A DNA stretch of 64,000 bases from an uncultured Veillonella sp. (GTDB taxonomy: Bacteria; Bacillota; Negativicutes; Veillonellales; Veillonellaceae): the NCBI RefSeq assembly GCF_934230905.1, contig NZ_CAKQFJ010000005.1:1-64000 (forward strand), written 5' to 3'. Made by a program: the position numbers and the translations under genes. Positions within the stretch are counted from its first letter, which is position 1, and every line of letters starts with the position of its first letter. A model generated the notes under the pieces. The model did not search any database and was not told where the DNA came from. It saw nothing but the letters and a program-made list of their open reading frames with translations. Of the stretch, positions 24,437 to 33,821 are shown piece after piece.

Positions 24437-26566
24437 TTATTTTCTACTCAAGATGCGGACAGAGTTTAAGATACAAAGGATAGATACGCCTGTATCGCCA
24501 AATACAGCCCACCACATGGATGCATAGCCTAAGATGCCAAGCAACATGATAAGGATTTTAACAGCAATGGCGAATACAACGTTTTGCCAAGCCACGCGCA
24601 ATGTTGATTTGGACAAATCAAGAATATGTGCAATAGCAGTCAAAGATGGACGCATGAACACAACGTCGGCCGCTTCGATAGCCGCATCAGCACCGCTACC
24701 CATCGCACCACCTACGTCAGCACCAGCAAGAACTGGCGCATCATTGATGCCATCGCCTACGAACATAGTAGGACCATATTCAGAGCGAATATCTTGAACA
24801 ACGGACAATTTATCTTGAGGCAATAGTTGAGCACGTACTGCACTTACACCGGTTTCTTTGGCGATATAGTTAGCGCTTGCTTCAGCATCACCCGTAAGCA
24901 TAACAGTTTTAATATCTTGACGATTAAGATCAGCAATCGCTTCAGCAGAATCTGGACGAGCTTCATCGGCGATGATAATACGGCCAAGGTATGTATTACC
25001 TTCGGCTACAAGAACTTCTGTACCGTATTCAGCAGGTTCTGTTGGATAGCCTTGTACATCATAGCGTTCCATAAGACGACGGTTACCAACAAGTATTTGT
25101 TTATCTTCCGTCGTGCCTACCATACCTTCACCAGCCAATTCTTGAACAAAATCGGAAGGTTCTACTGTAAGGCCTTGATTCTTTGCTTCAGCAACGATAC
25201 TTGTTGCAATTGGATGATTAGATACGGCTTCGATAGTTGCCGCCATGGATAACAATTGAGCACTACTTACATTAGACGCTAGAGTTTCAACATTGTGTAC
25301 TTTAAATTCACCAGATGTAATAGTACCTGTTTTATCAAGAGCTACTGCTTTCACATTAGCCAATGCTTCGATAACACGACCACCTTTAAGCAAGATGCCA
25401 TGTTTAGATGCGTTACCAATACCGGAGAAGAACGCAAGTGGCACGCTTAGTACCAATGCACATGGACAAGAAATAACAAGGAATGTTAAGGCTGTATAAA
25501 TCCATTTATGCCATTCGCCAGTAATGAGGGATGGAATAATCGCAACAGCAAGGGCAAGAGCTACTACGATTGGAGTATATACACGAGCAAAGCGCGTAAT
25601 GAATTTATCGATTTTAGGTTTCGATGCAGCCGCATTTTCAACAGCATCAAGAATTTTAGTAACCATGGATTCTTCTAGAACCTTATCGACGCGCATCGTA
25701 ATACGGCCAGTTTCATTGATGCAGCCAGACATCAATTGTGTACCTGGTTCTGCGCGAATAGGTACTGGTTCGCCGGTTACAGGAGCCGTATTGACGCGAG
25801 TTTCACCTTCAAGAATCGTACCGTCTAGAGGAATCAAATCGCCAGGACGAACTTCAATAGTCCAGCCCACCTCAACCTTTTCAGGAGCCATAACTACGAT
25901 TTCGCCACCGCCGCATGTATCTACAACGCGTACCTCTTGAGGACGCATATCAACAGCGTTCATGATTTCTGTACGGCTACGTTCTGTTGCTTTTTCTTCG
26001 AAGAATTCACCGATACGGTAGAATAAAATAACACCAACCGCTTCAGGCAATGCATCGATAGCAATGGCACCTAATGTAGCAATAGACATCAAGAAGTTTT
26101 CATCAAATACTTCACCCTTTAAGATATTACGCGCTGCTGTACGCAATACAGGGAATGCAAGGAGTACATAAGCAACGTAGTAAATTGGAGTTTCAATGCT
26201 CTCTGGCAATCCGATGGATGGTACAAAGGAAGTCAATGCTTCATAGATCATAAATAATAGACCTACTACGATAACTGCAATTGTTACAGCGTCATTGTCC
26301 TGATTGTTATCACGGCCATCATCCACAGCCGCTTTAGATTTACGTTCGTAATCAGCTACTGTTACGCCCTCTTCGATAGCATCACAGATGTCTTGAATGT
26401 CACGCTTAAGAGCCTCACGGTCCTCCCAAGAACCAGTTAATTTCAATTGATGAGTAGCAAGTGTAAAATTGGCTGTCTCTACCACATCCATTTTACGGAT
26501 GCGATCTTCGATTTTGGCTGCACAATTAGCACAGTTTAAATCTTTTAGAAGTAATATTTCTTCCAT
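24437..26566 (-). CDS. P1B-type heavy-metal ATPase (Zn/Cd/Pb export, CadA/ZntA-like)
   Basis: A 709-residue metal efflux pump. One N-terminal HMA domain carries DLNCANCAAKI near residue 9. The core motifs follow: TGEPVP near 250, the SCPCAL metal-binding membrane motif near 350, phosphorylation site DKTGTIT near 393, SNHPIA near 435, MLTGD near 560 and GDGINDAPVL near 605. The last helix reads FGDTGVSILCILNSVRIL, the DxG signature of the P1B-2 (Zn2+/Cd2+/Pb2+) subgroup. GGAGAT precedes the start. No ArsR/MerR regulator gene adjoins it, so its control is unknown. Confidence 0.93.
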   Translation of the reverse strand: MEEILLLKDLNCANCAAKIEDRIRKMDVVETANFTLATHQLKLTGSWEDREALKRDIQDICDAIEEGVTVADYERKSKAAVDDGRDNNQDNDAVTIAVIVVGLLFMIYEALTSFVPSIGLPESIETPIYYVAYVLLAFPVLRTAARNILKGEVFDENFLMSIATLGAIAIDALPEAVGVILFYRIGEFFEEKATERSRTEIMNAVDMRPQEVRVVDTCGGGEIVVMAPEKVEVGWTIEVRPGDLIPLDGTILEGETRVNTAPVTGEPVPIRAEPGTQLMSGCINETGRITMRVDKVLEESMVTKILDAVENAAASKPKIDKFITRFARVYTPIVVALALAVAIIPSLITGEWHKWIYTALTFLVISCPCALVLSVPLAFFSGIGNASKHGILLKGGRVIEALANVKAVALDKTGTITSGEFKVHNVETLASNVSSAQLLSMAATIEAVSNHPIATSIVAEAKNQGLTVEPSDFVQELAGEGMVGTTEDKQILVGNRRLMERYDVQGYPTEPAEYGTEVLVAEGNTYLGRIIIADEARPDSAEAIADLNRQDIKTVMLTGDAEASANYIAKETGVSAVRAQLLPQDKLSVVQDIRSEYGPTMFVGDGINDAPVLAGADVGGAMGSGADAAIEAADVVFMRPSLTAIAHILDLSKSTLRVAWQNVVFAIAVKILIMLLGILGYASMWWAVFGDTGVSILCILNSVRILSRK

Positions 26567-26726
26567 GATATCTCCTTTATCTATATGTTACATCTTACCT
26601 ATACGTATCCGATTTCAGATTGTATTAAAACAAACATATGAATATCTGTTCATATGTCTATTTTAATAAAACACATCAATTATGTCAATAATATTTATCA
26701 AAATACATTTACTAAAATAGCATAGC

Positions 26727-26766
26727 AAAATAGCCTATGCTTACCATAATAAGCACAGGCTATTCT
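26727..26766 (-). terminator. Terminator of the polY-yolD transcript
   Basis: AATAGCCTATGCTT / AAGCACAGGCTATT stem with one mismatch, followed on minus by TTTT. Confidence 0.75.
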
Positions 26767-26795
26767 TGTATATACCTTATACATGTCAATAATTT

Positions 26796-27119
26796 TCATT
26801 TATATACATTGATTTCCTTTATATCTTTAAAATAAATCATAACACTCTCTATGCATAAACTATACGTAGTCTTACTCATCGTCTCGATAATACCTACCAA
26901 CTCCGTATAACAATGACCTGTATAATATACAACTCGTACAAAGTCCCCTTCTGTCAACGATTGGATTATACGATTTAATTCCTCTAGTTGATCCTCAGAC
27001 AACTCTACTCGAGACTCCTTGGACCGCGCTACGGCTGCCAACAATGTTTCAAATCCCTTTAACGCCGCAAAGGGCATAAACTGTTTAGCCCGTTGCAACC
27101 GCGACATCCGATGTTTCAT
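26796..27119 (-). CDS. YolD-like protein
   Basis: 107 residues. The N-terminal RLQRAKQFMPFAALKGFE is the YolD-family signature, and the family normally accompanies Y-family polymerase genes in Firmicutes. The start at 27119 is chosen because GGGGGAAGG precedes it; upstream in-frame codons are less well placed. It begins about 50 bp after the stop of the polymerase gene and shares its terminator, so co-transcription is likely. Molecular function is not established; an accessory role in translesion synthesis is inferred from context. Confidence 0.82.
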   Translation of the reverse strand: MKHRMSRLQRAKQFMPFAALKGFETLLAAVARSKESRVELSEDQLEELNRIIQSLTEGDFVRVVYYTGHCYTELVGIIETMSKTTYSLCIESVMIYFKDIKEINVYK

Positions 27120-27166
27120 AAATCCATACCTTCCCCCACGCAATATATCAGCTCGTATAACAAAAT

Positions 27167-28450
27167 TTACTCTCCATTATGGCCACCTACCAATGTATTT
27201 CTAAACTGCATAGTTCCTTCCTCTTGTAAACTAGATGCACGAAGAATCGCATTCTTACCAAAGCGCCCCTTAATATGTAACATGGTTTTCTGTATATGAG
27301 CTTCTTGTTGTTCTGCCTCTACTAATGCATTACTAAACAGGTCCATTTCCGTCGGTACAGCAGATTTATTAACCAACTCTTCAAAACTAATGGCAATACG
27401 TCGTATTAACTCTTGTGGCCGTTTATATTTATCAAACAAGGCTAGTACAGCAGGACATAATTCTTGAAACGAATCCGTATAATGAGCTAAGGTACGAGAA
27501 CCACCAGTCGACTTCAAATCCTCCGCTGCATAACCAATATGAACATGTATACATTTCGTAACAGCCTTAATTTGTAATAATTCTAGGACTAATGATTCCA
27601 CCATTTCACGCATAGGCAATCGAGCCTCATCAGCCGTATAATTGCGCAATAGAATTTGACTTTGTGAAAGGGAGTGCTTGGATGGTCTATACGCATGAAT
27701 ATCCGCAATAGTACAGCTTTCACGCCCCCATGCATGATCGATTAACAGCTCCGCATTCACACCAAATTCCTTATACAATTTATGTTCCGGTACTTGGGTG
27801 ATACCATGCAAATCAAAGGCGCCAAATTTACGCAAACGATTGGCGATACCGCTGCCGATTTGCCAAATATCTGTAATCGGCTGATGATGCCAAATTTGTT
27901 CCTTAAAAAGGCTTTCATCAAGATAGCCTATAAAATCAGGTGCATGCTTAGCTAATATATCAAGGGCAATTTTTGCAAGAAACAAATTCGTTCCAATGCC
28001 AACTGTAGCGTAAATATGAGTGGCTGCAAGCACCGCATCAAGCAAGAGTTGAGCCAACTGACGAGGCGTTTTCTTGTACAAATTCGCGTATGGCGTGATG
28101 TCTATAAAATATTCATCAATAGAATACACATGAATATCCTCAGGGGATATGTAATTTAGCAGCGTCCCATAAATCTGTGCTGATACCTGCATATAGCGTT
28201 TCATATGAGGCTTAACCGTGATATATTCAATATGTGATGGAATCTGAAACAAACGAGTCCTATTTTTAACGCCTAACTTCTTAAGGGCTGGCGAAATTGC
28301 TAATGTAATAGCACCCTTACCACGAGAATTATCTGCTACTACCAAAGGCGTTGTAAAAGGATTCACACCTAAATCAGCACATTCTACAGAGGCGTAAAAA
28401 CTCTTCAAATCAATACACATATACATCCGTTCTGTGTCAATTGAACCCAT
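27167..28450 (-). CDS. Y-family DNA polymerase (UmuC/UvrX-like)
   Basis: A 427-residue translesion polymerase. The palm has CIDLKSFYASVE near residue 14 (first catalytic Asp) and VYSIDEYFIDI near residue 113 (catalytic Asp-Glu pair). A helix-hairpin-helix region follows (IWQIGSGIANRLRKFGAFDL near 200). The little-finger domain is C-terminal. The SIDEyF variant and the YolD partner place it with UvrX/YqjW-type rather than DinB proteins. ATG 28450 with AAGGAGG upstream is preferred to TTG 28456. A LexA-box-like palindrome lies ~100 bp upstream, suggesting SOS control. Confidence 0.92.
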   Translation of the reverse strand: MGSIDTERMYMCIDLKSFYASVECADLGVNPFTTPLVVADNSRGKGAITLAISPALKKLGVKNRTRLFQIPSHIEYITVKPHMKRYMQVSAQIYGTLLNYISPEDIHVYSIDEYFIDITPYANLYKKTPRQLAQLLLDAVLAATHIYATVGIGTNLFLAKIALDILAKHAPDFIGYLDESLFKEQIWHHQPITDIWQIGSGIANRLRKFGAFDLHGITQVPEHKLYKEFGVNAELLIDHAWGRESCTIADIHAYRPSKHSLSQSQILLRNYTADEARLPMREMVESLVLELLQIKAVTKCIHVHIGYAAEDLKSTGGSRTLAHYTDSFQELCPAVLALFDKYKRPQELIRRIAISFEELVNKSAVPTEMDLFSNALVEAEQQEAHIQKTMLHIKGRFGKNAILRASSLQEEGTMQFRNTLVGGHNGE

Positions 28451-28548
28451 ATACAAACACCTCCTTATAGCCCTAATGCACTAACTTTCATACGAGTGAC
28501 TACTATTGTAATTTCTATCATTAGTATAACAAAAACTATTAATTATTT

Positions 28549-28562
28549 CAAACGTATGTTTG
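28549..28562 (-). promoter_or_regulatory. Candidate LexA/DinR (SOS) box upstream of the Y-family polymerase
   Basis: CAAACGTATGTTTG has perfect 5-bp arms around a 4-bp centre. It differs from the Firmicute consensus CGAACNNNNGTTCG mainly by A/T in place of G/C next to the outer bases. Confidence 0.45.
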
Positions 28563-28591
28563 TTTTAAAAAGTAATATTAACTAACCAAAA

Positions 28592-28643
28592 TAAAAAAGA
28601 GTATCTACTATTAGATGTCTTATCTATTAGTAGATACTCTTAT
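28592..28643 (-). terminator. Terminator of dnaB
   Basis: AAGAGTATCTACTA / TAGTAGATACTCTT 14-bp stem with a 17-nt loop and six Ts on the minus strand. Confidence 0.85.
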
Positions 28644-28706
28644 ATAGTTAATTAAAAGACAGCCATATGCCTAAGCCTATCGATGTATGGTAAGGATAGA
28701 TTCTAT

Positions 28707-30068
28707 TTATTGTTCTGGTCCCACCCTATCGTCATCAACTGTATCTCGGAACCGTGTTAATTCGCCAATAAATAGAAGTTTTACACTACCGACTGCACCA
28801 TTACGGTGTTTACGAATCAGAACCTCTGCCTTATCGCCCATCTCGGAGTTTTCATCGTAATATTTATCGCGATACAAGAAAATAACAATATCCGCATCTT
28901 GTTCAAGAGAGCCAGATTCACGAAGGTCAGATAATACTGGTCGCTTGTCCGGACGACTTTCAACACTACGAGATAACTGGGAGAGTGCAATGACAGGCAC
29001 ATTAAATTCACGAGCAATAAGCTTTAGGTTACGAGAAATTTCAGATACTTCTTGTTGTCGATTTTCACTGCCCTTACCAGAATTACGACCTTGCATAAGC
29101 TGAATATAATCGACAATAACAAGATCAAGACCATGTTCCACCTTGAGGCGACGCAATTTAGCACGCATATCCTGTACCGTAAGACCTGGCGTATCATCAA
29201 TAAATAAGTTAGCTTGGCTCATCTCATCAGCTGCCGCCATGACTCTAGACCAATCATTTGGATCCATATCCGCTTTGCGCAACTTATCTGATTCAATACC
29301 TGCCACAGATGATAAAATACGGCCTACTAACTGTTCCTTGGACATTTCCAGAGAAAAGAAAGCTACGGTTCTCTTAATCCCCATCGCCACATTTTGAGCA
29401 ATATTCAAGGTAAAAGCCGTTTTCCCCATCGCAGGACGAGCGGCGACAAGAATAAGATCTGATCGTTGCAAACCGTTTAACATAAAGTCTAAATCTCTAA
29501 ATCCAGTCGGTACACCTGTAATAGAGCCCTTATGTTGTTGTAATTTATTAAGTCTTTCAATATTCGTAAGAACCACGTCACCGATTGGCGAAAATGTTGA
29601 CTCTGATTGTGTTTGACCACCTACATCTAACACGAGTTCTTCCGCCTTATTCATAATTACAGATGGTTCATCTTCACCAGCATAGGTCATGCCTACAATC
29701 TTATTACCAGCATCAATAAGACGACGCATTTGCGCTTTTTCTGCAATAATGCGTGCATGTTCTTCAATATTATAGCCCGTTGCTTCATTCGCAAGGGATG
29801 TAATATAAGCGATGCCACCTACCGTATCTAATTTTTTACGTCGTTCTAGCTCTTCACTTAATGTAATGAAATCTATCGTCTTATTACTTTTTACAAGGCT
29901 TAAAATAGCATCATAAATGATACGATGCGTATCACGATAAAAGTCATCACGATCTACGATACTTGTTACCAGATCAACGGCTTCGCCAGATGATGACCCA
30001 TCTGTTAGCAATGCTCCTAATACGGCCTTCTCCGCATCCTCATTATGCGGTGGTATGCGTACGTCCAT
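28707..30068 (-). CDS. dnaB: Replicative DNA helicase
   Basis: A 453-residue hexameric 5'-3' helicase of the replication fork. The N-terminal domain starts PPHNEDAEKAVLGALL. The RecA-like domain has Walker A AARPAMGKTAF near residue 207, Walker B LVIVDYIQLMQG near residue 310, and SQLSRSVESRPDKRP near 360, as in standard DnaB. GGGGAGA supports the start. It follows rplI after a terminator hairpin, the order found in many Firmicutes, so it may be transcribed both by read-through and by its own promoter. Confidence 0.96.
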   Translation of the reverse strand: MDVRIPPHNEDAEKAVLGALLTDGSSSGEAVDLVTSIVDRDDFYRDTHRIIYDAILSLVKSNKTIDFITLSEELERRKKLDTVGGIAYITSLANEATGYNIEEHARIIAEKAQMRRLIDAGNKIVGMTYAGEDEPSVIMNKAEELVLDVGGQTQSESTFSPIGDVVLTNIERLNKLQQHKGSITGVPTGFRDLDFMLNGLQRSDLILVAARPAMGKTAFTLNIAQNVAMGIKRTVAFFSLEMSKEQLVGRILSSVAGIESDKLRKADMDPNDWSRVMAAADEMSQANLFIDDTPGLTVQDMRAKLRRLKVEHGLDLVIVDYIQLMQGRNSGKGSENRQQEVSEISRNLKLIAREFNVPVIALSQLSRSVESRPDKRPVLSDLRESGSLEQDADIVIFLYRDKYYDENSEMGDKAEVLIRKHRNGAVGSVKLLFIGELTRFRDTVDDDRVGPEQ

Positions 30069-30136
30069 GTTCGTCTCCCCTTAACTAGATTATGAATATC
30101 TTCCCTACAAAAGAGTACATCACGCCTCTTCTACGC

Positions 30137-30176
30137 GCAAAAAGAATCACCACACTCTGTGAGCATGGTGATTCGA
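30137..30176 (-). terminator. Terminator between rplI and dnaB
   Basis: GAATCACCA / TGGTGATTC stem with a 13-nt loop, then TTTTT on the minus strand. Confidence 0.8.
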
Positions 30177-30179
30177 AAA

Positions 30180-30626
30180 TTATTCAGCTACTACGTTAAC
30201 CTTAATAGTGCTCGTAATTTCTGGATGTACACGAACCACTACATCATGAACACCTAATGTTTTTAACGGTTCTTTAATTTCAATTTTCTTTTTGTCAATA
30301 TCTACCTTGTATTGAGCTTTCGCTGCATCAGCAATATCCTTAGCAGTAACAGAACCAAATACACGACCTTCTTCACCCATACGCACCTTAACAGTAACTT
30401 CTACTTTTGTAAGTTGTGCTGCTAAAATTTTAGCTTCGTCATTAGCAACAGCCTTATTATGAGCAATAGATTCTTGTTTTTGACGTGCATTATTAACATT
30501 TGTAGCTGTGCCTTCAAGGCCAAGGCCTTTTTTGATCAATACATTACGACCATATGCATCACTTACTTCAACGATTTCGCCTTTTTTGCCAACTTTTTTT
30601 ACATCTTCTAACAATACTACTTTCAT
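30180..30626 (-). CDS. rplI: 50S ribosomal protein L9
   Basis: 148 residues, the standard length. The N-terminal MKVVLLEDVKKVGKKGEIVE and SDAYGRNVLIKKGLG define the rRNA-binding domain, followed by the long connecting helix and a C-terminal domain ending KVNVVAE. Its ATG overlaps the gdpP stop in an ATGA, so the two are translationally coupled. GAGGAGG lies upstream inside gdpP. Confidence 0.97.
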   Translation of the reverse strand: MKVVLLEDVKKVGKKGEIVEVSDAYGRNVLIKKGLGLEGTATNVNNARQKQESIAHNKAVANDEAKILAAQLTKVEVTVKVRMGEEGRVFGSVTAKDIADAAKAQYKVDIDKKKIEIKEPLKTLGVHDVVVRVHPEITSTIKVNVVAE

Positions 30627-32650
30627 TGTTGTTCCTCCTCTTTTTCAGCGGAATGAAGCGCTTCTAATGCTTTATCTAGAATAGCAGCCTTCGCTTCCTC
30701 TATCGTCATACCTTGCAATTGAGCACCAGCCACAGTTCTATGACCACCACCGCCCAAAGCTTCCATTACAACCTGTACATTTACCTTGCCTTTGGATCGA
30801 GCACTAACACCGATGCCACCATCATTTAAGGAATACAGTACAAAAGCTGCTTCAATATCTTCATTACTAATGAGCATATCCGCACTTTGTGCCGCTAATG
30901 CCATCATATCCTTCAAACCATTAGGGGCTACAGAAATAGCAATTCCTTCTGTACGACTAGCTTCAAATACCATTTTAGCACGCAATTGAATAGAATCGAA
31001 GGTTTCAATAAATAATTGTTTAACCTTATCAATATCTGCTCCTGCTCGGCGTAAAAAAGCGGCCGCTTCAAAAGTACGCGCTCCAGTTTGCTGATAAAAA
31101 TTCTTCGTATCCAATACGATACCTGCATAAATACCTGTGGCTTCCGCTTTTGAAAGCTTTACAGGAACGCCTGCATATTGAACTAACTCTGTAACTAGCT
31201 CACTTGTAGATGAGGCAGCAGGTTCTAAATATGTAAGCAATGGATTTTCAACAAAATCTGCAGCTCGACGATGATGATCGATAACAATGCGTCGTTCAGA
31301 TACCTCGAGAGCCTCTAGGGCTGCCACCATTGGCATTCTATGCGTATCACAAACGATAGCCAATGTATTCGCATCGGCCCACAATTTAGCTTCTGCAGGC
31401 GTTAAAATATGAGTCTTCCAAAACTCATCTTCCACAAGAACATGGACCATTTTATCGATGGCATTTGTTTCTTTTGAAAGCACGAGTCTTACTTCTTTCC
31501 CTAGAGCACGTGCAATCGATACAACACCGATAGCACCGCCCAATGCATCATAATCTTCACGTTGATGCCCCATAACAAGAATTTTATCAGAATCAATCAT
31601 TAACTCATGAATAGCTTGGCTCACTACACGAGCACGAACACGAGTGTTCTTTTCAACACCTGCTGTATTACCGCCAAAGAACCGAGTACTTTCACCATCC
31701 ATAATACAAACTTGATCGCCACCACGTCCTAATGCAATATCAAGAGCTGCTCTAGCACGTTCAGATACATCCTTAACAGAACCAGTATTTTCACCAATCC
31801 CAATACTAATCGTAGCAGGTACTTGACGAGGAGACGGTAATTTACGAATACGTTCAAGCACACTAAAACCATCGTTTTCCATGTCTTGCAAAGCACCGCG
31901 TGAAATGGCAAATGTATACATATCATCTTGGAAGTTTCGGATGAACCCTTCGTGTTTATCGATTTCGTCAACCACGATATTATTGATTTCAGCCCATAGA
32001 TTTGTATATTCTCTATCGCTGAGGCCTTTCGTTAATTCTTCAATATTATCGATTTGAATCATGCCCCATACAGGCTGTTCTTCTTGAGCCTTAATACGTT
32101 CCTTCTCAATGGCTGTAATATCCTTGAAATACAAGGCCATAACGGCATGTTCCGTCAATTCATCATTAGGATCTGCGTCAGGTCTTGCATCTCGAGGATC
32201 AATGAACTTGTACACCACTTGGAAATAGCGGTCCCCGTATTGCTCTTTTAAAAACCCCGATTTCCCCCAAATTTTATCAATTCTAAATCCAGGAATCAAA
32301 GTAGACATTTTTTGTAATTTATTCCAATCTACTGGAACCCAATCGGCAAATACGCTATTATTCCATACTAAGGTACCTTGCTTATTTACCAGTACAATAG
32401 CAGTTGGTAAATTCTGCAATGCAAAATTAGCAGCCTGTGTCACATTTTTCATCATAGCACTAAATTGCTCACGTGCTAGGCGACGACGATTATGAATCGT
32501 ATTGTAATTAATCAAGTATACGGCAACCACCACGATGGCCGATAATATGGCTAACAACCAATTTAAATAAGCGATGATTAAAATCAATAGAACGATGACG
32601 CCTATAATGGTCCATTCCATTGCTTCCCATCTTCGTTGAAAGGATTTCAT
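30623..32650 (-). CDS. gdpP: Cyclic-di-AMP phosphodiesterase GdpP/YybT
   Basis: A 675-residue membrane enzyme that hydrolyses c-di-AMP to pApA. Two N-terminal helices (about 12-50) precede a PAS-like domain (about 75-175) and a degenerate GGDEF domain (about 190-310). The DHH domain has GHQREDYDALGG near residue 362 and VIDHHRR near residue 443. The C-terminal DHHA1 has GGGGHRTVAGAQL near 635. All metal-binding motifs are intact. It lies between yybS and rplI, the canonical order. AAAGGAGG precedes the start. Confidence 0.95.
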   Translation of the reverse strand: MKSFQRRWEAMEWTIIGVIVLLILIIAYLNWLLAILSAIVVVAVYLINYNTIHNRRRLAREQFSAMMKNVTQAANFALQNLPTAIVLVNKQGTLVWNNSVFADWVPVDWNKLQKMSTLIPGFRIDKIWGKSGFLKEQYGDRYFQVVYKFIDPRDARPDADPNDELTEHAVMALYFKDITAIEKERIKAQEEQPVWGMIQIDNIEELTKGLSDREYTNLWAEINNIVVDEIDKHEGFIRNFQDDMYTFAISRGALQDMENDGFSVLERIRKLPSPRQVPATISIGIGENTGSVKDVSERARAALDIALGRGGDQVCIMDGESTRFFGGNTAGVEKNTRVRARVVSQAIHELMIDSDKILVMGHQREDYDALGGAIGVVSIARALGKEVRLVLSKETNAIDKMVHVLVEDEFWKTHILTPAEAKLWADANTLAIVCDTHRMPMVAALEALEVSERRIVIDHHRRAADFVENPLLTYLEPAASSTSELVTELVQYAGVPVKLSKAEATGIYAGIVLDTKNFYQQTGARTFEAAAFLRRAGADIDKVKQLFIETFDSIQLRAKMVFEASRTEGIAISVAPNGLKDMMALAAQSADMLISNEDIEAAFVLYSLNDGGIGVSARSKGKVNVQVVMEALGGGGHRTVAGAQLQGMTIEEAKAAILDKALEALHSAEKEEEQQ

Positions 32651-32669
32651 AGTAACCTCCTTTCCATTA

Positions 32670-33626
32670 TCAATCTCGTCGACTAAAACGAGATCGTAAA
32701 TCTAAAAACATATCTATAATCCCAAATATAGCTAATGCTTGAGAAAAGAATAAGGCATATGCAAAAACCAAGCCCCATTTTATCTTAGGTGCTACTCGAT
32801 AGCGAGTCATAATATCTGCCAATGCAGCAAAACCATGAATAGAACAAATAAAATTACCAAGCAAAACTAAATTTTTACTAATAGCAATAACCCATGGCGT
32901 ATCTAAATGTACATATGCACTGCCATGTACACCTATGATACCAAGAGCAAAAATACCAGCACCCCATATTGGCATCTTCCACTGTTCAATTGGTAAGAAG
33001 TTTGGTATAGAAATTCGCAATCGACGACCCAGCCATAAAGATATCTGTATTGTAATATACGTATATACTATTGCCCCTACGGCTATAGCCATACAAAATA
33101 CATCTCCCAATGTATCAAAATTCTTTTGTACATTGTCAACAAACTGATCTGCTTGTTCTTGTGTAATAGCTGGATTTGTCGCCATAGCATCATGAGCCAT
33201 CATCTGAGCTTGCTCTACAACCATAGGGCCTATAGTTGATACATCAACACCAGACATAGAATACGATACGATAATGACAAAAAATATAGCCAAAAACATC
33301 AATACACTTGGAACTAACAAACGCTTTATAGTAGGCCATGAGAACCGATTCCCAGCACCTACACCAATGCCTACCAAGGCAAATAATCCTACAACGAATG
33401 AGTTAACGATTCCAAATAACATGGTGGATAGAAAAAAGATAACAATTGTTCCTACAGCACTATACTTAAATCCCCATTTGGTGCCAATTATTCCAACAGC
33501 GGCAGGAGTAACTAAAAATGACAAAAATCCAAATATAGGTAAGTATACACTAATGGCGGTAAGCACAACTCCAATAGCGCTAACAAATGCCGTTTCCACC
33601 ATTGCTCTTGTATTTGTTTGTTTCAT
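32670..33626 (-). CDS. YybS-family (DUF2232) membrane protein
   Basis: 318 residues with about eight hydrophobic segments, beginning ETAFVSAIGVVLTAISVYLP, typical of DUF2232/YybS proteins. It lies 19 bp upstream of gdpP in the conserved yybS-gdpP-rplI gene order. Its role is not established; resemblance to energy-coupling-factor S components has been noted for the family, but no substrate is known. TGGAG precedes the start. Confidence 0.85.
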   Translation of the reverse strand: MKQTNTRAMVETAFVSAIGVVLTAISVYLPIFGFLSFLVTPAAVGIIGTKWGFKYSAVGTIVIFFLSTMLFGIVNSFVVGLFALVGIGVGAGNRFSWPTIKRLLVPSVLMFLAIFFVIIVSYSMSGVDVSTIGPMVVEQAQMMAHDAMATNPAITQEQADQFVDNVQKNFDTLGDVFCMAIAVGAIVYTYITIQISLWLGRRLRISIPNFLPIEQWKMPIWGAGIFALGIIGVHGSAYVHLDTPWVIAISKNLVLLGNFICSIHGFAALADIMTRYRVAPKIKWGLVFAYALFFSQALAIFGIIDMFLDLRSRFSRRD

Positions 33627-33758
33627 AATACTCCATTCAACTCTAAAAGGATACCAATTATCTTTTAATTATAACAGTTTAAAGAGGTAACTTCAAATAC
33701 CCTATATAGTATACAATAACCGTAACCATGCTACTTATAGTGTCTTAAAAGAACAAAT

Positions 33759-33816
33759 AAATCCCTCTTAAGATCTTCGCCTTTTATAATATGGCACTTG
33801 CACTTAAGAGGGATAT
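33759..33816 (-). terminator. Terminator of the RNase J gene
   Basis: ATCCCTCTTAAG / CTTAAGAGGGAT perfect 12-bp stem with a 30-nt loop, followed on minus by TTTATTT; it begins 8 bp after the stop codon. Confidence 0.7.
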
Positions 33817-33821
33817 ATTAA

